NCBI GenBank assembly: GCA_027483665.1
Contig: JAIXUC010000041.1
Span: 1-64,000, forward strand
DNA from: Comamonadaceae bacterium
GTDB taxonomy: Bacteria; Pseudomonadota; Gammaproteobacteria; Burkholderiales; Burkholderiaceae_C
Direction of reading: 5' to 3'
DNA length: 64,000 nt
In this document: positions 17,974 to 27,800 of the stretch, piece after piece
How positions within the stretch are numbered: position 1 is the stretch's first letter
How the letters are laid out: the number at the start of each line of letters is the position of its first letter
Notes under the pieces: model-generated
What the model saw: only the letters and a program-made list of their open reading frames with translations
The model's database searches: none
What the model was told of the DNA's origin: nothing
Made by a program: the position numbers and the translations under genes

Positions 17974-18951
17974 ATGTTTGCTTTCATTCTGAGGCGACTC
18001 ATTCAAGCCGTGATCGTCATGGTGGCGGTGGCTTTTGTGGCTTTCTTGCTGTTCCAGTACGTGGGCGACCCGGTGGTGTTTTTGCTGGGGCAAGACGCCA
18101 CCGCCGAGCAAATTCGCGAGCTGCGCGCCGACCTCGGGCTGGACCAGCCCTTCATCGTGCAGTTCTGGCACTTTTTGGTGAATGCGGCGCAAGGTGAGTT
18201 TGGCATCAGCCTGAGGCAGGGTACGAGCGTGTCGCGGCTCATTGCCGAGCGCTTTCCGGCTACGCTGGAGTTAGCCCTCATCGCTGCGCTGCTGGCGCTG
18301 GCGATCGGCATTCCCATGGGTGTTTATGCGGCACTGCGGCGGGGTACCTTCTTGAGCCAAGTGTTCATGATGGTGTCGCTGCTCGGCGTGTCGCTGCCCA
18401 CTTTCCTCATTGGCATCTTGTTGATCTTGGTGTTTGCCGTGTGGCTGGGCTGGTTCCCCAGCTTTGGCCGCGGCGAGGTGGTGAGCATGGGCTGGTGGAG
18501 CACGGGCTTGCTCACGGCCAAAGGCTGGCACCACATCACCATGCCGGCGGTCACGCTGGCTATCTTTCAACTCACGCTCATCATGCGGCTGGTGCGCGCA
18601 GAAATGCTGGAAGTGCTGCGCACCGACTACATCAAGTTCGCACGGGCGCGCGGCCTGTCTGACCGTGCGGTTCACTTCGGCCACGCCCTCAAAAACACGC
18701 TGGTGCCAGTGATGACCATCACCGGCTTGCAATTGGGTGGCCTGATTGCCTTTGCCATCATCACCGAGACCGTGTTTCAGTGGCCCGGCATGGGCCTGCT
18801 GTTCATTCAGGCCGTGACTTTTGCCGACATTCCGGTGATGGCGGCCTATCTGTGTTTGATCGCGCTGATCTTCGTCGTCATCAACCTGATCGTGGACCTG
18901 CTGTACTTCGCGGTGGACCCGCGCCTGCGCGTGGATCGGGGTGGCCATTGA
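17974..18951 (+). CDS. Dipeptide/oligopeptide-type ABC permease (DppB-like)
   Basis: A 325-aa inner-membrane permease. N-terminal FILRRLIQAVIVMVAVAFVAF is the usual first helix, and the EAA loop that docks the ATPase is DYIKFARARGLSDRAVHFGHALKNTLVP at about 210-237. It pairs with the DppC-like permease at 21877. The stop codon overlaps the start of the M20 hydrolase gene (TGATG), evidence for coupled translation. Confidence 0.9.
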   Translation: MFAFILRRLIQAVIVMVAVAFVAFLLFQYVGDPVVFLLGQDATAEQIRELRADLGLDQPFIVQFWHFLVNAAQGEFGISLRQGTSVSRLIAERFPATLELALIAALLALAIGIPMGVYAALRRGTFLSQVFMMVSLLGVSLPTFLIGILLILVFAVWLGWFPSFGRGEVVSMGWWSTGLLTAKGWHHITMPAVTLAIFQLTLIMRLVRAEMLEVLRTDYIKFARARGLSDRAVHFGHALKNTLVPVMTITGLQLGGLIAFAIITETVFQWPGMGLLFIQAVTFADIPVMAAYLCLIALIFVVINLIVDLLYFAVDPRLRVDRGGH

Positions 18952-20183
18952 TGCGAAGCGACGTCTTGCGCGTGCATGGCCGGGCCTTCGCACACATCGC
19001 CCAATTCCACCCGGAGCTCACCGCTCTGCGCCGCGACCTGCACGCGCACCCCGAGCTGGGGTTCGAGGAGGTCTACACCTCGGCGCGTGTGGAGCAAGCC
19101 TTGCGTTTGTGTGGCGTGGACGAAATACACACCGGCATAGGCAAGACCGGCGTGGTGGGCGTGGTGCACGGCCAGCGCCGAGACAGTGGCCGGCTGATCG
19201 GCCTGCGTGCCGACATGGACGCGCTGCCCATGACCGAGCACAACGACTTTGGCTGGAAGTCCACTAAAGCCGGCCTGATGCACGGCTGCGGCCACGACGG
19301 CCACACCGCCATGTTGGTGGGTGCAGCGCGCTACCTGGCGCAAACGCGGCAGTTCAACGGCACAGCGGTGCTGGTGTTTCAGCCGGGCGAGGAGGGCTAT
19401 GCCGGCGCCAAGGCCATGATGGCCGACGGCCTGTTCGAGCGTTGGCCGGTCGAGTCCATCTACGCCATGCACAACTGGCCTTCCATGCCGCCGGGCACGG
19501 TGGGCATCAACCCCGGCCCCATGATGGCGGCTGCCGATCGCGTCACCATCGAGATCACCGGGCGCGGCGGGCATGGGGCGCATGCTTACCTCACCATCGA
19601 CCCGGTGCTGGTGGCCGGGCACATCATCACGGCGGTGCAAAGCATCGTCGCGCGCAACGTGCGGCCCATCGACAGCGCGGTCATCAGCCTGTGCGCCATG
19701 CAGGCTGGCGACATGGCCGCCATGAGCGTGGTGCCAGCCACAGCCCGCTTGGTCGGCACCGTCCGCACCTTCAACACGAGCGTGCAAACCATGGTCGAGC
19801 AGCGCCTGCGCGAGCTGTGCAGCGCGGTGGCCTTGGGCTTTGGTGCCACGGCCACGGTGCAGGTGGAGCGCATCTACCCGGCCACGCTCAACACGCGAGA
19901 AGAGGCCATGTTCGCCGCCGATGTAGCCGAAGCCTTGGTCGGCGCAGAGCGCGTCGACCGCAACCTCGACCCCAGCATGGGCGCAGAAGATTTTTCCTTC
20001 ATGCTGCAAGCGCGGCCCGGCGCCTACATGCGCTTGGGGCAAGGCGACGCACTGGGCAACGGCAGTTGCTTTTTGCACAACCCGCGCTACGACTTCAACG
20101 ACGACATCTTGCCCCTGGGCTCGGCGCTGCACGCCAGCTTGGTGGAGCAGGCCATGCCGCTGCTGGACCAGCCGCCTAGTTAA
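18951..20183 (+). CDS. M20 family amidohydrolase (hippurate hydrolase-like)
   Basis: A 410-aa cytosolic metal-dependent amidohydrolase. RADMDALPM and HGCGHDGHT carry the metal-binding Asp and His residues, QPGEEGYAGAKAM carries the catalytic Glu pair, and MGAEDFSFML near the C-terminus is typical of the hippurate/IAA-amino-acid hydrolase subfamily. The lid domain contains GRGGHGAHAY. The family cleaves N-acyl amino acids and small amides. Its place inside a transporter operon, sharing a TGATG junction with the permease, suggests it processes the imported compound. The frame extends upstream to 18780 but that part overlaps the permease. Confidence 0.88.
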   Translation: MRSDVLRVHGRAFAHIAQFHPELTALRRDLHAHPELGFEEVYTSARVEQALRLCGVDEIHTGIGKTGVVGVVHGQRRDSGRLIGLRADMDALPMTEHNDFGWKSTKAGLMHGCGHDGHTAMLVGAARYLAQTRQFNGTAVLVFQPGEEGYAGAKAMMADGLFERWPVESIYAMHNWPSMPPGTVGINPGPMMAAADRVTIEITGRGGHGAHAYLTIDPVLVAGHIITAVQSIVARNVRPIDSAVISLCAMQAGDMAAMSVVPATARLVGTVRTFNTSVQTMVEQRLRELCSAVALGFGATATVQVERIYPATLNTREEAMFAADVAEALVGAERVDRNLDPSMGAEDFSFMLQARPGAYMRLGQGDALGNGSCFLHNPRYDFNDDILPLGSALHASLVEQAMPLLDQPPS

Positions 20184-20209
20184 AAAATTCAACCCAAGAA
20201 AGAGTCGAC

Positions 20210-21865
20210 ATGAAACGACCAGCATTTGTACGCAGCACCGCTTTGGCAGTTGCCGTTTTCACCGGGTGGACGGGTTGGGTGGGCGGTGTGGGTGCCCTAA
20301 GTGCCCTGAGTGCTGCGGGCCTGGCAGCGCTTTTGGGCACAGCACCGGCTCAAGCGCAAACCCTGCGCGTGGCCAACCAGGGCGACGCGCTGTCGATGGA
20401 CCCGCACTCGCTCAACGAGTCTTTGCAGCTCAGCGTCACGGGCAATGTGTATGAGCCGCTGGTGGGCCGCAACAAAGACCTCAGCTTGGCACCCGCCTTG
20501 GCCACGCGCTGGTCGCAGCCCTCGCCCACGGTCTGGCGTTTCGAGCTGCGCCGTGGTGTGCAGTTTCACGACGGCACGCCCTTCACGGCCGACGATGTGA
20601 TCTTCAGCTTCGCCCGCGCAGCCGGTGAGGGCTCGGACATGAAGAGCTACACCAATGAATTCAAGGAAGTGCGCAAGATCGACAGCCACACGGTGGAGAT
20701 CGAAACCAAAGCGCCTTTTCCCATCCTGCCCGACGTGATTTCGCTGGTCTACATGATGAGCAAGACTTGGTCCGAAACCAACCAGGCCACGCGCCCGGTG
20801 GACCGCCGCCGGGGCATTGAAAACGCCGCCTCTTTCCGCGCCAACGGCACCGGCCCTTGGCGTGTGCGCGAGCGTCAGCCCAATGTGCGAACCGTGTTCG
20901 TGCGGCATGGCAACTACTGGGGCAAGAACGAAAGCAACGCCACGCAAGTGGTGTTCACGCCCATTGGCAACGACGCCACCCGCGTGGCCGCACTCTTGTC
21001 GGGCGAGGTTGACGTGATGGAGCCGGTGCCGGTGCAAGACGTGGCGCGGGTGAACGCCAACGCGGCTGTGCGCGCCGTCACCGGCCCGGAGCTGCGCACC
21101 ATCTTTTTGGGTATGGACCAAAGGCGCGACGAGCTGCTGTATTCCAGCGTGAAGGGCAAAAACCCCTTCAAAGACAAGCGTGTGCGTCAAGCTTTCTACC
21201 AAGCCATCGACATCCAGGGCATTCAGCGCACCGTCATGCGCGGTGCTTCCAACCCCACGGCTTTGATGGTGGGGCCTGGCATCAACGGCTTCTTGCCTGA
21301 CCTGAACAAGCGCTTGCCTTACGACACCGAAGCCGCGCGCAAGCTGCTGGCCGAGGCCGGCTACCCGCAGGGTTTCGAGGTCACCATGAACTGCCCCAAC
21401 GACCGCTACGTGAACGACGGCGAGATTTGCCAAACCGTGGCGGCGAACCTGGCGCGCATTGGCGTGAAGGTGAATTTGCAAGCCGAGACCAAAGGCACTT
21501 ACTTCCCCAAAATTCTGCGCCGCGACACCAGCTTTTATTTGCTCGGCTGGACACCCGGCACCTACGACGCGCACAACGCACTCAACGCGCTCATGCGCTG
21601 TGTCGACGACAAGGGCGCAGGCCAGTTCAACCTGGGCGCTTACTGCAACCCCAAGGTCGATGAGCTGACGCAAAAGATCCAGTCGGAGACCGACAAGACC
21701 CGGCGCAACGCCATGATCAAAGAAGCCTTCGAGCTGCACGCTGCCGACATCGGTCACTTGCCGCTGCACCAACAGGCACTGGCCTGGGGGGTGAGCAAAA
21801 AGGTCGATCTGGTGCAGATGGCCGATAACTTCATGCCCTTCAAGTGGATGGTGTTGAAGAAGTGA
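20210..21865 (+). CDS. Second ABC transporter substrate-binding protein, family 5
   Basis: A 551-aa DppA/OppA-like binding protein, clearly homologous along its length to the one at 16281: shared blocks include RVRQAFYQAID, KLLAEAGYPQGFEV and DKGAGQFNLGAY. Signal peptide is long, about 46 residues, with an alanine-rich end at APAQAQ before TLRVANQGDALSMDPH. AAGAAAGAG precedes the ATG. Two paralogous binding proteins feeding one permease pair implies two related ligands or different affinities. It overlaps the next permease if that gene starts at its GTG. Confidence 0.9.
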   Translation: MKRPAFVRSTALAVAVFTGWTGWVGGVGALSALSAAGLAALLGTAPAQAQTLRVANQGDALSMDPHSLNESLQLSVTGNVYEPLVGRNKDLSLAPALATRWSQPSPTVWRFELRRGVQFHDGTPFTADDVIFSFARAAGEGSDMKSYTNEFKEVRKIDSHTVEIETKAPFPILPDVISLVYMMSKTWSETNQATRPVDRRRGIENAASFRANGTGPWRVRERQPNVRTVFVRHGNYWGKNESNATQVVFTPIGNDATRVAALLSGEVDVMEPVPVQDVARVNANAAVRAVTGPELRTIFLGMDQRRDELLYSSVKGKNPFKDKRVRQAFYQAIDIQGIQRTVMRGASNPTALMVGPGINGFLPDLNKRLPYDTEAARKLLAEAGYPQGFEVTMNCPNDRYVNDGEICQTVAANLARIGVKVNLQAETKGTYFPKILRRDTSFYLLGWTPGTYDAHNALNALMRCVDDKGAGQFNLGAYCNPKVDELTQKIQSETDKTRRNAMIKEAFELHAADIGHLPLHQQALAWGVSKKVDLVQMADNFMPFKWMVLKK

Positions 21866-21876
21866 GCGCAGCACCC

Positions 21877-22785
21877 ATGAACTTTCTGCAACGCTGGTGG
21901 GACAGCGATGTCGGCTACAGCTTTCGCACCTCGCCCGTGGCCGTTGGGGCTGCAGTGGTGGCCTTTGTCTGCGTGTTCTGCGCCGCCTTTGCTGGCTGGG
22001 TGGCGCCGCACAACCCGTTTGACCTGGCCACACTCGAACTGAGCGACGCGCGTCTGCCGCCAGTGTGGATCGAGTCCGGCACCTGGAAATACCCACTGGG
22101 CACCGACGACCAAGGCCGCGACATCTTGTCGGCGCTGATGTACGGCGCACGCATTTCGCTGGTGGTGGGCATGGCCTCGGTGCTGCTGTCGGTGGTGGTG
22201 GGCGTGGGCTTGGGCTTATTGGCTGGCTTCAAGGGCGGCTGGATCGACGCGCTCTTGATGCGCCTTTGCGATGTGATGCTGTCTTTCCCGGCCATCTTGG
22301 TGGCGCTGCTCATTGCCGGCGTGGGCCGCGCGCTGTTTCCGAACGCGCACGAAACGCTGGCCTTCGGCGTGCTCATCGTTTCCATCTCGCTCACCGGTTG
22401 GGTGCAGTACGCGCGCACCGTGCGCGGCTCCACGCTGGTCGAGCGCAACAAGGAATATGTGCAGGCAGCCCGCGTGACCGGCGTGGCGCCGCTGCGCATC
22501 ATGACCGGCCACGTGCTGCCCAACGTCATGGGCCCGGTGCTGGTGCTGGCGACCATTCAAGTGGCCACGGCCATCCTGACCGAAGCCACGCTGTCTTTCC
22601 TGGGCGTCGGCGCGCCGCCCACATCGCCCTCGCTGGGCACGCTCATTCGCATTGGCAATGACTACCTGTTCTCGGGCGAGTGGTGGATCACCATCTTCCC
22701 TGGCCTCATGCTGATCATCATTGCGCTGTCGGTGAACCTGCTGGGTGACTGGCTGCGTGACGCGCTCAATCCGAGGTTGAGATGA
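21877..22785 (+). CDS. Dipeptide/oligopeptide-type ABC permease (DppC-like)
   Basis: About 302-aa inner-membrane permease. It has the DppC-type periplasmic segment LGTDDQGRDILSALMYGAR and the EAA loop YVQAARVTGVAPLRIMTGHVLPNV. Start is either ATG 21877 or GTG 21862, the latter overlapping the previous stop codon as GTGA; the ATG gives the usual N-terminus NFLQRWWDSD. Its end overlaps the ATPase gene as ATGA. Confidence 0.9.
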   Translation: MNFLQRWWDSDVGYSFRTSPVAVGAAVVAFVCVFCAAFAGWVAPHNPFDLATLELSDARLPPVWIESGTWKYPLGTDDQGRDILSALMYGARISLVVGMASVLLSVVVGVGLGLLAGFKGGWIDALLMRLCDVMLSFPAILVALLIAGVGRALFPNAHETLAFGVLIVSISLTGWVQYARTVRGSTLVERNKEYVQAARVTGVAPLRIMTGHVLPNVMGPVLVLATIQVATAILTEATLSFLGVGAPPTSPSLGTLIRIGNDYLFSGEWWITIFPGLMLIIIALSVNLLGDWLRDALNPRLR

Positions 22786-23753
22786 GTCTTTTGCAGGTCA
22801 AAAACTTAGTCGTGGAGTTCCCGACGCGGCGCGGCACGCTGCGCGCCTTGGACCACATTTCTTTCGACATCGCGCCTGGTGAAATCTTGGGTGTGGTGGG
22901 CGAGTCGGGGGCTGGCAAGTCGCTCACGGGCGCTGCCATCATTGGTTTGCTGGAGCCACCGGGGCGCATCGCGTCTGGCGAGATTTGGCTGGAAGGCCAG
23001 CGCATCGACAACTTGGCCGCTGCGCAAATGCGGCACATCCGCGGCAAGCGCATTGGGGCCATCTTTCAAGACCCACTCACCTCGCTGAACCCGCTCTACA
23101 GCGTGGGCAAACAACTCACCGAGACCATCCTCGCGCACCTGCCGGTGAGCGCAGATGAGGCGCGTGCACGGGCCATTCGCTTGCTGGAAGACACCGGCAT
23201 TCCGGCGGCGGCTGAACGCATCGACCACTTTCCGCACCAGTTCTCGGGCGGCATGCGCCAGCGCGTGGTGATCGCGCTGGCCTTGGCGGCAGAGCCGCAG
23301 CTCATCGTCGCTGACGAGCCGACCACAGCGCTGGACGTGTCCATTCAGGCGCAAATCATTTCGCTGCTGAAAACCATCTGCAAGCAGCGCGGCGCGGCCG
23401 TCATGCTGATCACGCACGACATGGGTGTGATTGCTGAGACCTGCGACCGCGTGGCGGTTTTGTACGCCGGGCGCGTGGCAGAGATTGGCCCGGTGCACGA
23501 GGTCATCAACCACCCGGCGCACCCTTACACCGCAGGCCTGATGGCTGCCATTCCCGACATGAGCCAAGACCGCGAGCGCCTGCACCAGATCGACGGCGCG
23601 ATGCCCCGCCTGAACGCCATTCCACCGGGCTGCGCCTTCAACCCGCGCTGCACCAAGGTCGGCCCGCGCTGCCACCGCGAGCGCCCCGAGCTGCTCGCAG
23701 CCGGTGCCACGCAAGCCGCTTGCTGGCTGCACGACGCCGGGGGTGTGGCATGA
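22782..23753 (+). CDS. Peptide-type ABC transporter ATPase (DppD-like)
   Basis: A 323-aa ATPase. Walker A is GESGAGKS near residue 40, signature FSGGMRQR, Walker B LIVADEPTTALD, and the C-terminal oligopeptide-specific extension has four cysteines (GCAFNPRCTKVGPRC and the later CW) expected to hold an iron-sulfur or metal site, as in known DppD/OppD proteins. Four-base ATGA overlaps join it to the genes on both sides. Confidence 0.93.
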   Translation: MSLLQVKNLVVEFPTRRGTLRALDHISFDIAPGEILGVVGESGAGKSLTGAAIIGLLEPPGRIASGEIWLEGQRIDNLAAAQMRHIRGKRIGAIFQDPLTSLNPLYSVGKQLTETILAHLPVSADEARARAIRLLEDTGIPAAAERIDHFPHQFSGGMRQRVVIALALAAEPQLIVADEPTTALDVSIQAQIISLLKTICKQRGAAVMLITHDMGVIAETCDRVAVLYAGRVAEIGPVHEVINHPAHPYTAGLMAAIPDMSQDRERLHQIDGAMPRLNAIPPGCAFNPRCTKVGPRCHRERPELLAAGATQAACWLHDAGGVA

Positions 23754-24817
23754 GCGACCAACAGCCGATGCCCGTGCCGTCCAACACCTCGGGCTCCACA
23801 GGTGCTGCGGCCAGCGCTGACGCGCCGCGCCCGCTGGTGCAAGCGCACGACCTGGCCCGCACCTTCGATGTGTCCGTGCCCTGGCTCAACCGCGTCATCG
23901 AGCGCAGGCCGCGCCAATTGCTCAAAGCCGTGGACGGCGTGAGCTTCGAGATCGAGAGCGGCCAAACGCTGGCATTGGTGGGCGAATCGGGCTGCGGCAA
24001 GAGCACCGTGGCGCGTTTGCTGGTGGGCCTGTACGCGCCGACACGCGGCGGCTTCACCTTCGACGGGCAAGACGCGCACGCCGCCTTCAAGACATCGGCT
24101 GGACGCACGCTGCGCCGGCGCATCCAGATGATTTTTCAAGACCCCTACGCCAGCTTGAACCCGCGCTGGAAGGTCGAGGCCATCGTGGGCGAGCCGCTGC
24201 TGGAGCACGGCTTGCTGGTGCGTGGCCCTGAACTGAAAGAGCGCGTGGGGCAGTTGCTCAGCTCGGTGGGCTTGTCGCCGCTGGACATGGTGAAGTACCC
24301 GCACCAGTTCTCCGGCGGGCAGCGCCAGCGCATCTCGATCGCGCGCGCCTTGGCCACGCAGCCGGAGTTTTTGGTGTGCGACGAGCCCACCTCGGCGCTG
24401 GACGTGAGCGTGCAGGCGCAGGTGCTCAACATCATGAAAGACCTGCAGCGCCAGCAGGGCCTGACTTATCTCTTCATCAGCCACAACCTGGCCGTGGTGC
24501 GCCACGTCAGCGACCAAGTGGGTGTGATGTATCTGGGGCGGCTGGTGGAGTTGTCGCCCAAGCACACCCTGTTCGACAGCCCGCGCCACCCCTACACGCG
24601 CATGCTGCTGGACGCCATTCCGAAGATGCACGACACCGGCCGCGCCCGCACGCCAGTGCAAGGCGAAGTGCCCAACCCGCTCAACCCACCCACGGGTTGT
24701 GCTTTTCACCCGCGCTGCCCGCACGCCAACGCGCGCTGCAAGGCAGAGCGCCCCGAGCTACAGACCATTGGCGGGGTGCGCGTGGCCTGCCATGCGGTGG
24801 AAGAAGGCCGCATTTAG
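23750..24817 (+). CDS. Peptide-type ABC transporter ATPase (DppF-like)
   Basis: A 355-aa ATPase, second half of the heterodimer. Walker A is GESGCGKST, signature FSGGQRQR, Walker B FLVCDEPTSALD, and the C-terminal cysteines are in GCAFHPRCPHANARC. The start at 23750 overlaps the previous stop codon as ATGA; the frame is open to 23720. It is the last gene of the transporter operon; no clear terminator follows before the next gene. Confidence 0.93.
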   Translation: MSDQQPMPVPSNTSGSTGAAASADAPRPLVQAHDLARTFDVSVPWLNRVIERRPRQLLKAVDGVSFEIESGQTLALVGESGCGKSTVARLLVGLYAPTRGGFTFDGQDAHAAFKTSAGRTLRRRIQMIFQDPYASLNPRWKVEAIVGEPLLEHGLLVRGPELKERVGQLLSSVGLSPLDMVKYPHQFSGGQRQRISIARALATQPEFLVCDEPTSALDVSVQAQVLNIMKDLQRQQGLTYLFISHNLAVVRHVSDQVGVMYLGRLVELSPKHTLFDSPRHPYTRMLLDAIPKMHDTGRARTPVQGEVPNPLNPPTGCAFHPRCPHANARCKAERPELQTIGGVRVACHAVEEGRI

Positions 24818-24885
24818 GCCGGGGCTTTGTGTCGTTAAAGGTTCAACGGTTGACATTTCTAGAGACGGCGTGATCATGCTGGCCC

Positions 24886-27800
24886 ATGACTACGCTACCG
24901 CGCGGGCTGCTCAGCGCCCCGGTTGCGCAGGTGACCGGCCAAGTTCTGGCACAGGTTTCTGCCCCGCCTGTACCTTTGCCCGCAGCCCCCGGTGCTGCTC
25001 CGGGTGCAGTGGGCCGAGCGCGGCGGCCGCTGCCAGTCAGAGACCCTGCTGACCCAAGCAACCCCGAAGACGAGACCAAGGAAGACGACGACGAAGACGT
25101 CGTGCTTTTCTGGTTGTTTGGCGTCGGCCTGATCGCAGTGTCTGGCGATGGGGGGCTGGACGCACCGCCAGTTGCTCCAACCCCACCTGCGCCGCCGGAC
25201 CCCGCCATCCAACAGTCGCTGAACCTCATTCGCGACTACGCGCAGGCCAACACCGCCAGTGCGCCCGCCGTGCCGGTGGGCATTGCGCCGCAAGTGGTCA
25301 CCTACAACCAGGCGCTGGTGAGCGGCGTGAACGCCGGCAACCTGGCCAGCATGAACGATGCGCTCACCACGCTGGCCGTGGACGGCGCGCGCGCCGACAC
25401 CACGCCAGAAGTGCAGCTCATCGTCGACGGCTACAACCGCATCCTGGCCGAAGCCGATGGCGTGGTGGGCGACACCACGGGCGCAGACCCCGGCAGCGCC
25501 GACTACGCCGCCATCGGCGCAGAAGTGGGTGGTGCTGGCACGGGCGACGCGGAATCGGTGAGCCTGCTCAACGACGTGATTGGCCGCAAAACCACGGCCG
25601 ATGTGGACACGGTCAACGAGATCAATGCGCTGGGCAGCATCACCGAGCGCATCTTGCAAACCGCAGCCGGCGGCGTGCCCGGCACGGCCATCACCGTGGC
25701 CGACTTCGACACCATCGGCGTGACCGGCGTGCGCACCATCAACCTGGCCGACCTGCTGGCCATCATCGCCAGCACCGCCGACAGCGGCACCGAGGTGGAC
25801 ACGGTGCCGGAAATCCAGGCCCTGCTCGACCGCTTGCCGGTGTACCTGCAAGACATCGTTGATCCTGCGGTGGCCGATGGCTTTGTGGTGAATGGCGAGG
25901 CGGTGGGCGTTGCGCCGCGCAGCGGTTATGCGGTGTCGACCGCTGGCGATGTGAACGGCGATGGTCTGGTGGATTTCTACATTGGAGCGCCGGGGGTGGA
26001 CGCACCCGGGGGCGGCGTCGAGGGCCGCGCTTACTTGGTGTTCGGCAAGTCCACGGGAACGGCGGTCGCGCTGTCTGCTGTGTCGGCCTTTGCTGCAGGC
26101 GCTGGAGGCTATGCGTGGCGTGGGTCGACAGTCAGCGGTGAGGCTGGTGTCTCTGTGGGCGGCGGGCTGGACGTGAATGGCGATGGCATCGCTGATGGTG
26201 TGGTGGGTGTCTACCGCGCGGCCGTTGGCGGTGCTACCGACAGCGGTGCAGCCGTGGTGACTTTCGGGCAAACAGGCACCAACCAGCAGTTTCTTGACGA
26301 CACCTACGCAGCCGGTTCTGGCCTTGGTTTTTCCATCATCGGGGCTGCCAATCTTGACTTGGCGGGCTTCTCTGTTGCCTTGTTGCCCGATATGAACGGC
26401 GACGGCTTGGCCGAGGTGCTACTCGGCTCAGACGGGGTCAACCTGCCGGTCGGCAACAACGCGGGACAAGCCTTTCTGGTGTTCGGCAAGGCCGACGATG
26501 CGCCAGTGAACTTGGCAGCCCTTGGCAGCGCCGGCTTTGCGATGGACGGCGAAGCGGGCAACGACGAAGCTGGCCGGGCCGTCGGCTCTGCTGGTGATGT
26601 GAATGGCGATGGCTTGGCCGACCTGCTGGTTTCCGCGCCTAACAACGATGCGGGCGGCAGCAACGCCGGGCGGGTGTACGTGGTGTTCGGCAAACCGGGC
26701 ACCACCACAGTGAGCCTGAACAGCGTGGCCGCCGGCGGCGGTGGCGGCTTTGCCATCACCGGGGAGGCGGCGGGTTTTGGTGCGGACATGTTCGTGTCCT
26801 CCGCTGGCGACATCAACGGCGACGGCCTGGCCGACGTGTTGATTGGCGCGCCCGCGGCCAACGGCACAGCCGGACGCAGCTATGTGGTCTTTGGCAAAAC
26901 GGGCACGGGTGCCGTGAACCTGGACGACGTGGCTGCAGGCTCGGGCGGCTTTGTCATCAACGGTCAGGCCGCTGGCGACCGCGCGGGTGTGACAGTGGCC
27001 AACGCGGGCGACATCAACGGCGACGGCTTTGACGACCTGCTGGTGGGCGCGCGCCAAGCCGACCCGGGCGGGGTGGCCAACGCCGGCGCCTCCTATTTGG
27101 TGTTTGGCAGAGCTGGCACCGCAGCCATCAACCTCTCGGACGTGGCTTTGGGGCTAGGCGGCTTTGTCATCAAAGGCGAAGCGGCTGGCGATGTGGCTGG
27201 CACCGTGGCCGGCGTGGGCGACGTCAACGGCGACGGCTACGCCGACCTGGCCGTGGGCGCACTCGCGGCCGATACGGCTGGCACCAACAGCGCGGGCAAG
27301 ACCTACATCATCTTCGGCGGCAGCGAGCGCTACACCACGCCCACGCACCCCGGCACCGCGGGCAACGACAACTTGGCAGGCACCGCAGGCAACGACCAAT
27401 TGGTGGGTGGCTTGGGCAACGACACGCTCACCGGCAACGGCGGGCGCGACGTGATGCTGGGCGGCGCTGGCAACGACCGTTTCGTGCTGAATGCCAGCAA
27501 CTTCAGCGCCTTGGCCAACAACAGCGGCAACGCGCCCGACTCGATCATGCGCGTGGACGGCGGCACCGGAATTGACACCTTGGTGTTTGCCAATTCCGGC
27601 GGCGTGGGCCTCAACCTGAATTTGGCGGCAGTGGCCGAGGGGCGCCTGCGCAGCATCGAGCAGGTGGATTTGTCGGGCGACGCGGCCAACACCTTCAGCC
27701 TGGGCCTGGGTGATGTGCTGGAGCTGAGCAGCGCCAACCTCTTCAACAGTGGCAACGGCTGGGCTGGGCTGGCTGCCAGTGTGAACCGCGTGCAGCTGCG

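Noticed and set aside
20297-22150. Open frame of 617 codons on the minus strand
   Set aside because: It is antisense to the second binding protein and the DppC-like permease, both well supported.
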